Positions 12,283 to 24,306 of a stretch of DNA of 64,000 nt are shown one piece after another. A program made the translations under genes and the position numbers. The stretch is taken from the NCBI GenBank assembly GCA_015698045.1, contig BLAL01000044.1:1270501-1334500 (forward strand). Direction: 5' to 3'. The notes beneath the pieces were generated by a model. It was given only the letters and a program-made list of their open reading frames with translations. It was not told where the DNA came from and searched no databases. The stretch's first letter is position 1. Every line of letters begins with the position of its first letter. The DNA is from Rhizophagus clarus (Eukaryota > Glomeromycota > Glomeromycetes > Glomerales > Glomeraceae).

Positions 12283-13744
12283 TTATAAATACGTTTTAGG
12301 GATCATTTTTTTGACATCATATAGACACAAATGGTTTTGTTCATGCCAATACGACATTGCTTGAATTACTCCAATATAGTGTACAAGTGCACCAGCTATT
12401 ACAAAGAAATGAAATATTTGATGTGATGACCCCTATAATGAAAAATATTTTATTAATAATAAAGTATAATGAATCAACACTAAAGAAATATGTGCAGTAC
12501 TTACATAGATATCAAACACTCCCGGATACCACTTTTCTGGCACTCTAAATGGAAAAAAAAAAAAATTATTAAACGAGAATAATAATTGTCTATAAGATAA
12601 ATTTATTATAATCACGTACCTAGCACCATAAATGACAGCTCCAGTAATGTAAAGGGCGCCCATTATTAATAACCATTTTAGAGATATTACATCAAAACAA
12701 AGTTGAACCTATAAATTGGAAATTAAAATGTTAAAAAAGCTTATGAAAAAAAAACCAAGAGTTAACGGGACCTTACAACTTACCCCATATATCAACATAG
12801 CATGAATTAATGGTACGAATGCACTTAATCCCATAGCTATAAATAAACTTGCACGAAACCATCTAAATTGTGGTGATCTAAATCTATTTAAAACTGCTAC
12901 ACATATCTATTAAAAAAATAAAAAATTATTAATTAATTTATTAAAATTTAATACAAGTTTAAATAGTTTGAAATATAATAATTACAGTTGCAGCTCCAAA
13001 AATAGAAATCATTGAAAGGTAAATTATTTGTAATAATTTATTACAATAAAATCCTAGGATGAAAAAAAAAAAAAAAAAAATTAGGTACCAAATAAATTTA
13101 TAAGTAGTAAAATTTTTTTTTGAAATTTGTTTTCTCACCATAATATATCATCGGGAAGAATGATCCTACAATCAAGGTTACAATACCGACATAATCGCAT
13201 CTATTCCAATTTGCACAAACCTTTTCTGAATGGCAACATAATGTATGAAAAGTTGAAGAGAACGCTAAACAAATAATAGCACCGGTCAAAAATATATAAA
13301 ATACAAAGAAATCCCAGGCTCTCGCACTAGGCTGTTGCGACAATACATAAAAATATGTTATAAATCCCAACAAAAAGAAAGCAATTGCTCCAACTAAATG
13401 AGACCAAATATTGACTAAAGAAATAATAACAATAAATTAGCCTGAAGGTATGGCTTCTAATTACAAAAACTAGTCATTAACTTACCACTTTCGTTATGAA
13501 TGTAAAATAACGATTTAACACATTTTACATAAGAAAATGTAGGTCTTCGATAACCTTTTAAAATATCATGATTATCTTGAAGCCATGTTGGTAAATCACC
13601 AAAATTACAAGTTAGTGAAACTGTTAAAGTATTAGATGATGGAATAACTTCATTTACTTTTGTGGTTATAGAAGTAGTCTCTTCTGATACTGGATTTTCT
13701 GATGAAGATCGGTTCGAGGAAGACATTTTTCGTAATGTAAGCAT
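12283..13744 (-). CDS. PAQR / adiponectin receptor-Izh family 7TM protein
   Basis: Seven minus-strand exons: 13744-13486, 13414-13139, 13053-12986, 12906-12784, 12708-12620, 12544-12505, 12432-12283 (334 aa, all phases agree). An alternative ATG lies six codons in. After a Ser/Thr-rich N-terminus comes the PAQR entry motif (LPTWLQDNHDILKGYRRP, then SLFYIHNES and VNIWSHLVG). It continues with SSTFHTL with CDYVGI, which supplies the conserved Ser, His and Asp, and YYGFYC. The last exon has HQIFH, the HxxxH zinc ligand pair, and an IGVIQAMSYWHEQ end. PAQR proteins are seven-helix membrane proteins with ceramidase-like zinc sites; yeast Izh members affect zinc and sterol homeostasis. All expected metal ligands are present, so the protein is probably functional. 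Confidence 0.92.
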
Positions 13745-14201
13745 AATTTCGGTTTTACTTTGATATTTATAATTTAAAAGCTTTTTCTACTATTAAAAAA
13801 AAAAAAATTTTTTTTTTTTTTTGTGATCAAATTAATCAAATTGAAAAATACGTGATTTATTGATTGGATTTTATAATAAAAAAAATCAAAAAAAAAAAAA
13901 AATAATCAGAAAAAGGTGCGAATACCTTAAATATATGTCGTAATTATCAGGAGAAATCACATGCATTCCGTTTTTTAAAATATTCTTACACATTCCACGT
14001 GCGATAATTATACGGTTTCGGTTAGTGGAGTGCGGTAAAATTTTTATCCATTAGCAAAAATGATATTTACTCTTCACGTGTAAATTGAATTTGTCCCACA
14101 ATCATAATCATAATGTAATGATTTTTATAAATAATAAAATTTATTTCGTATAATAAAATACATGTTTTCTTTAAAATATACATAATATTAAAAATATAAA
14201 T
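13745..14201. other. Intergenic region
   Basis: AT-rich spacer between two minus-strand genes, with poly-A/poly-T runs near 13795-13820 and 13875-13905. It should hold the promoter of the PAQR gene and the 3' UTR side of the MDR gene. No further feature seen. Confidence 0.4.
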
Positions 14202-15460
14202 TTAATCAAATTTAACAACCAATTTTTTTGCACTAACACCCTTCTTTAATTTTTGCAATCCATCGGGAATAGCGTCAACTCCACCTTCAATAACTTCAAC
14301 ATTATTAGGTCGGATCCTACCCTCGATTAGTAGCTGCTCAACAACCTTCAAAAGTCGATTGAGAGTCTTGAGAGAACCCTTAGGGTCTCTATGGCATTCA
14401 CCAAGTAAAACAGACGTTTCTTGAACACCTTCTTTTTTATCAGTTGGAGGGCCTGCTACCCAAGCAAGTTTTCCATTTTGTGATAAAACCTTTAACGCAA
14501 TATTACTGCTCTCTGAACTTACAACATCAAGAGCATATTTTAAGTTATTTTTAGTAATAGAATTAATTTGATCGACAATATCAGGCGCATTATAGTCAAG
14601 AACATGGGCCGCTCCAAGTGATCTAAGATAATCATGATTTTTTGGAGAAGCTGTTGTAATAACCGTAAGTCCAGTATTTGCAGCAAGTTGAACTGCATAA
14701 GATCCAACAGAGGAAGAACCTCCCCAAATCTATCATAAAAAAAAAAAGACAAAAAAAAAAATTAACGAAAAGAATAAAGTAGACTTCAATTTAATATGCA
14801 TTATAATTACCAAAATAAATTCTTCGCGAAAGAAACTTGGATTTTCTGTAGGAAGCGGCAAATTCAAATTATGATACAAACCGAGTGCTGCCGTCAAACT
14901 TCCCACAGGAATTGATGCTGCTTCTTCCCAAGACAAATGAGGTGGTTTCTAGATCATTATTGAGAAAATAAGCCGATTGTTCTTATCATAATATTATAAA
15001 ATAAGTTTATAAACCTTAAATGTAGAAGCAGCTTCGAATAAAGCATATTGTGAAAATGCGCCATATCCTCCAGGAACGCCAAGTTTCGTATAAGCCATAA
15101 CTTCGTCTCCTACGGAGAACCCAGTAACACCATTGCCTACAGCTTCAACAATTCCAGCTGCATCGGAACCAAGGACAACAGGATACCCATCGATAAAGAA
15201 CCCTATTTCAGCCTGTTTCCTATTAATATTACATAATTAATAAAAATCATTTATTGACTTGCAGCCATTATAAAAAAAAAAAAAATATTTTACCAATCAA
15301 CGGGATTCAAAGCCACAGTTTTTATTTTAACTAATAAGTCACCTTGTTCGCCAGGAACGTCTGCATTAGGTTGAGGTTTTGGAGTAGGCTTATCTACTTC
15401 TTCAACAACTAGTTGACCACCTTTTTCATGAAGGACAACCGCTTTAATTTTTGCACTCAT
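14202..15460 (-). CDS. Zinc-free MDR oxidoreductase (quinone/enoyl reductase-like)
   Basis: Four minus-strand exons: 15460-15294, 15219-15015, 14948-14811, 14729-14202 (345 aa, frame closed). The protein starts MSAKIKAVVLHEKGG. It has a GroES-like N-terminal half with VALNPVDWKQAEIG and VVLGSDAAGIVEAVG. The Rossmann half opens with IWGGSSSVGSYAVQLA near residue 171, the NADP(H)-binding loop of medium-chain reductases. It lacks the cysteine cluster of zinc alcohol dehydrogenases. The closest family logic is the fungal enoyl-reductase/quinone-oxidoreductase-like MDR group (ToxD/LovC-like fold). It is a stand-alone gene with no polyketide synthase nearby, so a detoxifying NADPH-dependent reductase is more likely than a biosynthetic partner. 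Substrate unknown. Confidence 0.9.
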
Positions 15461-16137
15461 AATTGGATATTTAGAAAGTTTGTATTTTTTTTCTGTTTTG
15501 ATGATGAATTGATGATGGAATTGATAACGCTTTTATACTTCATCATCACATTTATTACGTAATAACAATTTTTACAATTTCTCCTAATTTGTAAATATAG
15601 ATGACGAATACAAAAAATTTATTACGTTTACACTGATCAAATACCAATTTCGGTAAATAAATTTCGGTTTATGGCGCAGATATGTAGTACATATTATATG
15701 TAAATTGATGATTTGGCGTTAAAACGTGAGAATATTTAACATCTATTGACCGCTTATCATTGTCTAAATCATCTTGGAAAACCGGTTTTTAAATTCGCGT
15801 TATCTTCGTTTTTTTTTTTTCGAATTATTCTAGGAACTTAGTAATGAACATTATTAATCTTTAAATGTTTTGTGCTTTATTTAATACATAGTTTTACATC
15901 TTGAAGGTTACAAATAGAGATCAAAACAGTTTAATTAATAATAACATATTTCAATTACTAAATCATTATTAATTATTAATTTTTATTTATATCAAATTCT
16001 CAAATTACAATTTCACAAAGATTATTCAGCTTCATCATTCGAAATTGCCAAGATCCTATACGTCAGGATGTTTAAATGTTTAATAATTGACCTTTTTTAT
16101 TAGATAAATAAATAAATAAATAAATAATAGAACCTAC
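15461..16137. other. Intergenic region
   Basis: Promoter side of the MDR reductase gene and 3' side of the Sgf11-like gene. A short (AAAT)n run lies at about 16101-16126. No gene seen. Confidence 0.4.
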
Positions 16138-17393
16138 TTAATTTTTCCTAATTGTTCTTCCTCTTGCATAAGTCTTTTTTACCACGCGACTATTAGAAAA
16201 TATGTAAGTGTCGTTGTAATTCGTTACACAAGTTTCTACAAAGTTAAAGAAAAAAAGGTCAAAAATTTTTTGATTTGTTAAAAATTTTCAACACAAGTAA
16301 AAAATACCTTGCGTGTCAATATCCATTCCTCCATTCGATATGAACGAAGAACTTGAAGATTCTTCGGGAAAGTCAAAAACAGAAATTTTGTCTGTCTGTT
16401 CATCGCTACAATCAAAAAATTTAATTTAAAAAACAAACAGTAATAAGTAATATCAGAACATAAATTACTTACTCAGTATAACGAATATTTCTTGTCGCTG
16501 CACGTCCTTGAACTAATCCCAAACATTTTGAAAAATGTTTTACGTATGTTGTAACCGGATACATTGCACTACAGTTTAGACAACGCTGTTTTCCTGCCTG
16601 TAGTCTTAATGTGTTAATATTTTGGCCAAATATATCATACCCTTGTTTATCGGTCAAATATAATGAGCTGTACGGAAAAAAATTGGTTTAGATAAAAAGA
16701 AATATAGAATGGAATATCTTCAATATAACAGTACTTAGAATCTCGGATCAGACAGGTTCGTGAACAAAGCCTTTCTGTCTTAGCTTGTCGATGCATTTCA
16801 AAAGCAACATCTAAGATACACTCATCTATTAACTCTTGTAAAATCTCGGAAGCCTGCCAATAAACATATACGTAAATACTTTTATTAAGTTATATAAAAT
16901 TTTAAAATATTGTACATACAATACTAGCTTCAACTTTATCCATATTACCGAAAAACGAGTCAATAACTTCCCTTGAAATTTCATTAACGGTTTCTTTAAA
17001 TTGAATTCCTTCATCAGATTCCTCATATTCATATTCTTCATCTCCTTCATATTCATGTTCACTTTCATTTCCATTCTCTATCTCACTTTCGCTAACATTT
17101 AGATCAAAACTTTCCACATCATTGTCATAGTTAATTTCTTCCCCATTATCAGAACATACTGTTTCCTCATCCACTTTTTTACCATCAACTTCCTCTTCGT
17201 CATCAGAACGTATTGTCCCTTCGTCATCACTATCAGTCATGTGATCAAGAAGTTCGAAATCCATAAAATACCCATCTTGCGAAAGATTATTTTCTGTATT
17301 GTAATTACGAATATATCTTCTTTGTCTATTTTGAATTTCATTTGGAGTTATAGGTGGAGTTAATTGAGGTGATGGTAGTTGATTTTCAACCAT
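16138..17393 (-). CDS. SGF11: SAGA deubiquitinase-module subunit Sgf11-like
   Basis: Five minus-strand exons: 17393-16920, 16853-16735, 16667-16473, 16405-16308, 16235-16138 (327 aa, all joins in frame). Residues about 45-150 are a very acidic disordered region (Asp/Glu/Ser). Exon 2 carries the Sgf11 N-terminal helix (ILQELIDECILDVAFEMHRQ), which in yeast packs with Sgf73/Sus1/Ubp8. Exon 3 has the single Sgf11 zinc finger, CLNCSAMYPVTTYVKHFSKC followed by LG, and a basic AATRN segment as in Sgf11/ATXN7L3, where it contacts the nucleosome acidic patch and Ubp8 during H2B deubiquitination. The C-terminus is basic. The family call is strong. The long acidic N-terminus is unusual compared with the ~100-residue yeast protein. 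Confidence 0.87.
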
Positions 17394-18097
17394 TTTTTAT
17401 TTTCTAAAAAAAAAAAGAATCCGAACATAATAAACGTTTATTTATTTATTAGTCAGGGTGAGATCGACAATCAAAAAAAATAATAATAAACACGTCACTT
17501 ATTTTATACTAATTGCCGACCAGAATATAACTTTTTTTATTAATTTTAAAACTAAATTTCGAAATTTTGTCGACATATTATCATTCATTGTACAGTCAGA
17601 ACATTATCAGGACTTGATCTTTATAACAAACAAATTCGGGTTTTCTTATTAAGTTGTTAAATTGTTAAATAGAAGTACTTTGGTTTCATCATTATTGTTG
17701 TGAAAATTTTATGCGCCTTAAAATTTTGGAATTTTCAACTTATCCATTTTTTTCACAGGAAGTCTTTCGAATGGATAATAATGATCGAAAAATCGGCAAA
17801 CCTATTTTTTACAGGTTATGTACTAGTAGAGATATTTATTTGCGGTGAAATAAAGTATTTCAGCAAGTGCTAAGAAAATTTTCTCAGGTCGCATAATCGT
17901 GAAAAATCGCCCCTCTTAATTTCTTTTAAGTATAACAAATTAAATATCATTTGTGAAATATTTAAGTAATTACGAGACGAATACAATGACGTTGTTATAA
18001 GATACTTACTATATAGATATTTTATTATAAAATTTTTGAATATATTATAATTAATTTTACCTTATTAACAATAATCTTTAAATAATCTTGTAAATTA
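17394..18097. other. Intergenic region
   Basis: Spacer between the Sgf11-like gene (promoter side) and the 3' end of the DNA ligase gene. A short ORF at 17458-17652 has no start context or similarity that I recognise. Nothing else seen. Confidence 0.4.
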
Positions 18098-20083
18098 TTA
18101 TTTAGCTTTCACTTTGTGATTGAAATCTGGGTCAGTGGGTTTATCTTTATCAAGCGCCATACCAAGATATACTGGAAATCTTGGAGATCCACTATTTGAA
18201 AGTTCTTGACATTTATATATAATTATACTTCCAATTGGTGGAGGGTTGGCACGATCGTTGTCGTTCATTCCTGAACCAACTTTAAATTCTTTTCCACTAG
18301 CCATCCTACATATGAGAGAACCACACTGTCTTAAATATTTACCTTTGCCAGGTTCATGGCCTATAACGACGGCCTCACCATCATGGAATGTTTTAATCTT
18401 AAGAATAATCAAATCAATGAATGAATTGTGTCATCACCACTAAAAAAACCTTTTTATTTTACATTACCTTTAACAAAGTTTTTGATCGACCCGTTTCGTA
18501 TAAACTTCCAGGTTTACGAAGCATTAGTCCTTCAGCACCCAATTTTTCAACCCGTTCAAGTTCATCGTAAACGTCTCTTTCGGATTTTGCGAGTCTATGC
18601 TTAACTAATTTCGCATATTGCGGCCTGTTTATAAGTTGTAAATCAGATAGCGTTCTTAAACATTGGCTAACTCGTGCACAAAAATGTATATATAATTTGT
18701 TACTTGTTTTCCGCCATCATCTTTTTCAAATATTTCATACGGTCCTCAAAAGGGATTACACCCAAAGTGGGAGCATCAAAAATCTACGCAATAAAAGTTA
18801 AAATGAGTTAACTCAGGTGACCTTCTACGTCACATGTGCGGACCGAGAGCTCAAGACTAAGTTAATTCTGGCCGGAGCTAAGACCGCATCAGCAAATAAT
18901 TACATATTTAATAATGGTTTATGGTTTTAATAAACAATGTGCTTACTTCATATGTGATATTCTTCCATTCTTCTACGCCCGCTTTCACGATACTAATTGT
19001 AGATTGAAATTTTCCTCTGCCTCCAAAAAGTTCTCCATCAAGATCCTTGTCATGTGGAAGTCCTTTAATGAACCTGTAAATAAGTATATGAGTAAAAAAA
19101 TCTTAGAAAATATATGTAAACAATAAAGTTATAAAACTCCCAAATTACCAAGAAGGAGGCACGAATTCGTTTCCATTTCTTGAATAAAATTTCCCTCTTT
19201 TAGAATTCCAAAACGCTCTTACACCATCAAGTTTTTCCGAGATCCACCAACCAGTTGGGTCAGTTTCATCGGGTTTCCAAGGAAAAGCCAATAGAACGTC
19301 AACGGTATTTCCTTTCATAATCGACATTGGAACTTTTGAATTAACTATAGATGAAGGAAGTGTCAAACTCTTTGTTGTTGATAAATCTTCGTTAAGCTCA
19401 TCCTCGTCCACTTTTAAAGCTGCGGCACCATTGTCTACGTCACTCGTTTCATCACCACGTAGTGTTGCATCTGATTCAGATCCCTCATTCTCAAGTTTTT
19501 GTCTTTTTTGTTTATATCCGTATTTGTTCTCATCATTCTGATCACCGAAATTATCATCAGAAGAATCCGATGAGTCTTCATAGTCAAGAGATTGTGGCCT
19601 ATTAGCTTCTCTATATCCAGATGCCTTTTTAGTTGCGGTCATTGAAATCATACTCTCCTTTGCAAGTTTCTTGGTCTCATGTTCTCTACTTGTTTCCATT
19701 CCTTTTGAACCGATTGAACCGGTGCGGATATAAGTTGTTTTATAGATGCGTCTCATTTGCCAAAATCTCTTGTATTGTCGAGACTCCAGATAAACCAATT
19801 TCTTTTGATTCTGTGATTTATTATCACTTCTAGCTCTCTTTCCAGTTTCATTCGTTTCCGTTTTATTGAGAGTTTCAACCCATTTTTGTTCACTAATAAT
19901 TCTTACACCAAAATTCTTGGCTTTATTAATAATTGTTTGTTCACTATTTTTTCCACAAATGAGAAAAGTTGTAGACTTTGTTATAGTTTTTGAGACTTCA
20001 TAACCGTTTTTTTTGGCTCTTGTTATATGAGCTTCATAAGTAGAAAGGGTCAAAGTACCGATAAATACGACAACTAACTCCAT
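18098..20083 (-). CDS. BRCT-WGR-ATP-dependent DNA ligase
   Basis: Five minus-strand exons: 20083-19149, 19073-18947, 18783-18704, 18666-18468, 18397-18098 (546 aa, all joins in frame). Residues 1 to about 75 form a BRCT domain (VFIGTLTLS to ISEQKWVETL). Residues about 90-165 are a WGR-type domain (FWQMRRIY, TYIRTGSIGSKGME). An acidic linker follows. The nucleotidyltransferase domain has motif I KLDG with the adenylated lysine near residue 284, motif III LDGELFGGRGKFQ, motif IV EGLMLRKPGS, and motif V region TLLKIK. An OB-fold with IGSIIIYKCQELSNSG and an RFPVYLG end completes it. The catalytic half belongs with the small ligases of the kinetoplastid-ligase/bacterial LigB-like group, not with Cdc9/Lig1 or Lig4. 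WGR and BRCT domains point to recruitment to DNA breaks, as in PARP. Predicted role: nuclear or mitochondrial repair ligase. Confidence 0.9.
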
Positions 20084-22653
20084 TTATAAAGTATTTATAA
20101 AGTATTTATAAGAAAGAATAATGATTTTTTTTTAAAGATATATTATTAAAATATTGTTTTTTTTTTCTTGAGAAAAAATTAGAGTTCAGGGCAAGAGAAG
20201 GACTGTTGATTTTATAGGAGTCAAATAAACCTGTACGACCTTATAAGACGTGTGAACAATATTAAGGGGACAAGCACAATTTGACACACTTTAAGGGGGC
20301 TGTGTACATCAAATAATATGTAATTTTGTCACAATCCGTACAATTAATGACTATCATGGTAAGGAGAGGTTGTGTAATTTGATTTTTATTGCCTAAATAC
20401 GGGTCATAATATGAGTGATTGTAACGGAATTGCGTCGTGCGTCATCTAATGTAAACATAAAGCCCACTGCGTCATACTGCGTCTACTGCGTATGTACGTT
20501 ACTCCTGATATACAATTAGTCAGGCTTGGCAAATAAAGTAAATAAAGTCAATATATGAATGATATAATAACGATCACACTATCCATTCTAAGTAGTGACC
20601 CACCCATTTTGTCTGTCTGTCATGAAAGTATAAATAGTGACAAATTATTCAAATAATGACTAAAAATGATTATTGGTCCATTCATAATCAAACGTACAAA
20701 ACAAATAAAAAATATACCCGCAGTTTTCCATGGCGTACAGTCTTAATTTAGCTCTATTTGAAGATATTAAAATCACTTTTCAACATTAACCTTTCTCATC
20801 TTGACTAAATAATCGTTCATTTGAAATTTGGCGTCGATTTTTTATTCGATTTTTATGGATTATATGTAACAATGTGTTTATATTATCGTCAGACTGAGTC
20901 AGACGCAGTTTTACGGTAAACTTTTAATATACCTATATTTATTTAATTGCATATAAAAAAAAAAAAAGAATACAAATAGAAAAATTATACAAATTAATCT
21001 ACGTCAAATCAATACTGAAATTTATTTAGAATTCCCTTAGACCTTAGTACAAAATTAACTACAGAATAAAAGAGAAAAAAGAATTACGCAAAAGGAAATT
21101 GCGAATCTTCTCCAAAAAACTTTTGATGTTTATCTTTCTGAGACAGTCTTATTATTTATCTCACTTGGAAAACTAGTTTCGCACGAACTTTAAATAATTA
21201 TGGTTATCATCGTCAAAGACTGAACAGTCATAGGGATAATCCATGGTCAAACATACCAAAGTACGGACTTCATTTTCCACAAAGACTATGATCAAAATTC
21301 CAACCTATTTTATAATTATCATTTTTATTGAACTAAATGTGAAAGCTAAAGTTTGTTCGTTCATCGTATCACTGTTGTTGCCATTGATTTATAGCCACCA
21401 ATGATTTCCTCTGAAATATTGGTTTTACTGTACGTCACAATATTTATGAATTTATTGACTGAGTGACCATATCTTCTTGTACTATTAATCTATTATACAA
21501 GAGATTAAATTTAAATTCTCATTAAATTTATTAGATCTTATCTTAGTCCGAACTGTTCTTAATGGTAATGAGAAATTCTAACCAATTTGAGATAAAATTT
21601 CTTGCGAATTTTAGGAATAATGTCCCAACGTGATAAGTTGAAACTTGATACCTCCTATGAGCATATCCACTAGCATCCGGGTTAAGAAAGGGGCTCACTC
21701 CCCATCCTTCATTATAGGTTTAGAGAGGCAACACGAGAAGTAATAGTGCAAGGTTCCTTTTTTATTTGTATTTACATTGTTTTTTTCTTATTATTATTTT
21801 CGTTTATAACTGTAAACAAAAAATAAAAAAAAAAACAAAATTAGAGGACTGGAAATAGGACAAGGACATTAGGCTTTCCTGTATGGCTAGCCGCTAGCCC
21901 CTGTTATAGAAATAATTAGTATGTTTCTTAAACAACACTAAGACCAGTTTTTTTATAATTCCCTCCGTTGTTCTTGAAATTTCTTTATAAATGACTTAAA
22001 TGATTAAAATCAAATATTTTTTATTTTTATTTTAGACCTTGATAATTCTGGGTTACTTGTTTTTGTACGAAGAAAGAAATTCTTCAATCGATAAATTTTC
22101 TATTCGTAGAAATTTAATCAAATACTTCAGACAACTCGTTAAACTTGATCAGATCATCAAGTTGAACAAAATTTCAATACTTGGTCGAATGTCAGTTTCA
22201 TCACTTACACGAACCAAAAAAAAATATTCCAACACTAAAACAACATAATAAAAAAAGGCTTGCTTTAAAAGTTTGTCAAACATTATGTTTCAAAGTTATA
22301 TTCGGAAAATATAAACCGATAACCATTTGTTATATAAGTCTATTACTTTTATCTATACGTTGAAATGGGTATAAAATAAAATGAATGGCCCGGTTTTACG
22401 ATTCACAATAAAACCATATAATCCAAAATTACTTGACTTATATGTTGGATGAATTTTATATTTTGAGGCGCATTGAATTTATGACGTTAAGATGCAAAGA
22501 AAGAGAACAAATGGAATATTGAAATTTGCGTGAAAGCTTTTAATAATAAACTTTTTTATGGATTTCTTTCCACTGACGCATGAAAGTGCAAGAAAAAAAA
22601 AATTATCTATAAGCGAGAATGTACATTAAATTATTATTTATTGAATTACATAC
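20084..22653. other. 2.6-kb region without a supported gene
   Basis: Mostly AT-rich with scattered short ORFs lacking ATG starts and family signatures. A small GGCTAGCCGCTAGCC palindrome sits near 21886, and a less AT-rich block lies at 21650-21740. A short basic ORF near 22039-22248 begins without ATG. I cannot assign any of it. Confidence 0.4.
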
Positions 22654-22752
22654 TTCAAAAGTTAGTATATATAATCCAAAAGCTGCTCCAAGTGCTACAA
22701 ATCCATGAATAATGGTTGCTGTAATATACTTCTTGTACGCTAAATAATTCAT
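22654..22752 (-). CDS. Possible orphan first exon of a membrane protein
   Basis: From the ATG at 22752, 33 codons read MNYLAYKKYI and then a hydrophobic helix (HGFVALGAAFGLYILTF). They end exactly at a GTATGT splice donor (phase 0). This looks like a signal-anchor exon. The next exon is not clear: a TTATAG acceptor near 22610 would add only a short tail before a stop. It may be a small membrane protein or a gene remnant. Function unknown. Confidence 0.3.
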
Positions 22753-22771
22753 TATATTTTTGTCAACCTTT

Positions 22772-22809
<38 letters not shown>

Positions 22810-23389
22810 GGAAATTAAAACGACTAACTACCCGAGATATATCTTGCATTAACTACAGTTCCATGTCATAAGATTATAGAGAAATTTTGATTGGCTAATT
22901 CGGTAAATTGGGTGTTGGCCATCATCATATTACATTCTTTCGTATTCTTAATTTAATTTTAAAATTCATTTATATTATCATCGGATCATCCACTGGAATA
23001 TTAATTAAAAAACGAACATCCGGATCTGTCAAATGGTAGAGGATATTTGCGGATTGAAAAAATTAATCACATCATTAGATTGAGAGCAAATACGGTAAAT
23101 AATCTTAAATAGACAACATATTTATTGAAAGTAAATCTAATAAATTCTTTTCGAAACCTTTAGATCAAATGAAACGATAAAGGAATACTTTGTTGAATTG
23201 GCAAATACTATTCTTGTAGATCGCGATCAATTGAAAATTCGTTATTACAATTTTCAATAACATTAAAAAAGATACGATAATGATGATATTATAAATGTTT
23301 TCGTACAATGTTCTTGTTGTTTATTGTATTATTATCTCGTTCATGGCCTTGTTATTCATTAATTTTAAACTAAAAATATTATATTAAAT

Positions 23390-23424
<35 letters not shown>

Positions 23425-23618
23425 AAAAGTACCTCAAAATTCATTACAAAGGTAAAGCAAGATATAGAACTATAATAAACTTTATTTACTAGATTATTGA
23501 TATAAATCGTTGGATACGCTTTATTATTATATTATTTTGACTTACACAATGTATAAATATGTATAAAAAATAGATAAGTTTTTGGAAATAATAAATTGTT
23601 ACATGCTAGATGATATTA
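22753..23618. other. Intergenic region with long poly-T/poly-A hairpin
   Basis: A run of about 24 T followed directly by about 19 A lies at roughly 22768-22810, a perfect A/T hairpin. Another long poly-A lies at about 23391-23420. No gene seen. Confidence 0.4.
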
Positions 23619-24306
23619 TTAATCAAAGACATTAAATCGCTCATAAGTTACAAATGAGCCATCCATCCGAAACTTTATTTCATACACTCGTCCGATAGAA
23701 GGGTAATGGAATCCTACAATCAATTTGTGATAATTTTGAAATAAACGAGAAACTGCATTATCAAGTAATTCGGAATTATTGAAAACAAAAACCGAATTCG
23801 ATTGAAGTCGTAAGTTAATGGAAATTAGATCGTTATCTGCATATCCTGGAGTGGTTATGATCGCTGATTCAAAAACAAAAAAAAAAAAACTAAATTAGAA
23901 GACCCAAAGAAAAGTAACGCAATAATTTACGAACTTACTTTGAGCAACATGAGCATCAGTAATCTTTCGACTTTTGAGACCCAACTGATCATATTCAATT
24001 ATAAGCAAATTCTCATTACAAAACATCTCAAGATCTAAATTATTGTTTTTTTCTTTATCCTTATACTTGTTTGTAATGATCTTGCCCCACTCTTTAATGA
24101 GCTTTTTCGTTACTTTATTAACATCTGGAAATGGGCTGAAAGAAATAATGAGCATCTTTTTTTTTTTCAGATATTTATTACACAATAGGAATATAGCAAT
24201 AATACCCGTTCTCTGCAGTTTGTTGCTTGTAAAAGTAAATTACAATTTGCACAAGTAAGCCAAGTAAGGCTCCAGCTAAAAAGGCAAAACATAAGGGCAA
24301 TAACAT
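23619..24306 (-). CDS. Small single-pass membrane or secreted protein
   Basis: Three minus-strand exons, 24306-24206, 24135-23939 and 23863-23619, join in frame to give 180 aa. The first exon from the ATG is almost entirely a hydrophobic helix (PLCFAFLAGALLGLLVQIVI) followed by YFYKQQ, so a type II signal anchor or uncleaved signal peptide. The remaining 145 residues look like a compact soluble domain (KKLIKEWGKIITNKYKDKE, then TPGYADNDLISINLRLQSNS and FVTYERFNVFD). I do not recognise the family. The regular splice sites and conserved frame support a real gene. The soluble part would face the ER lumen or the outside if this is a type II anchor. Confidence 0.7.
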
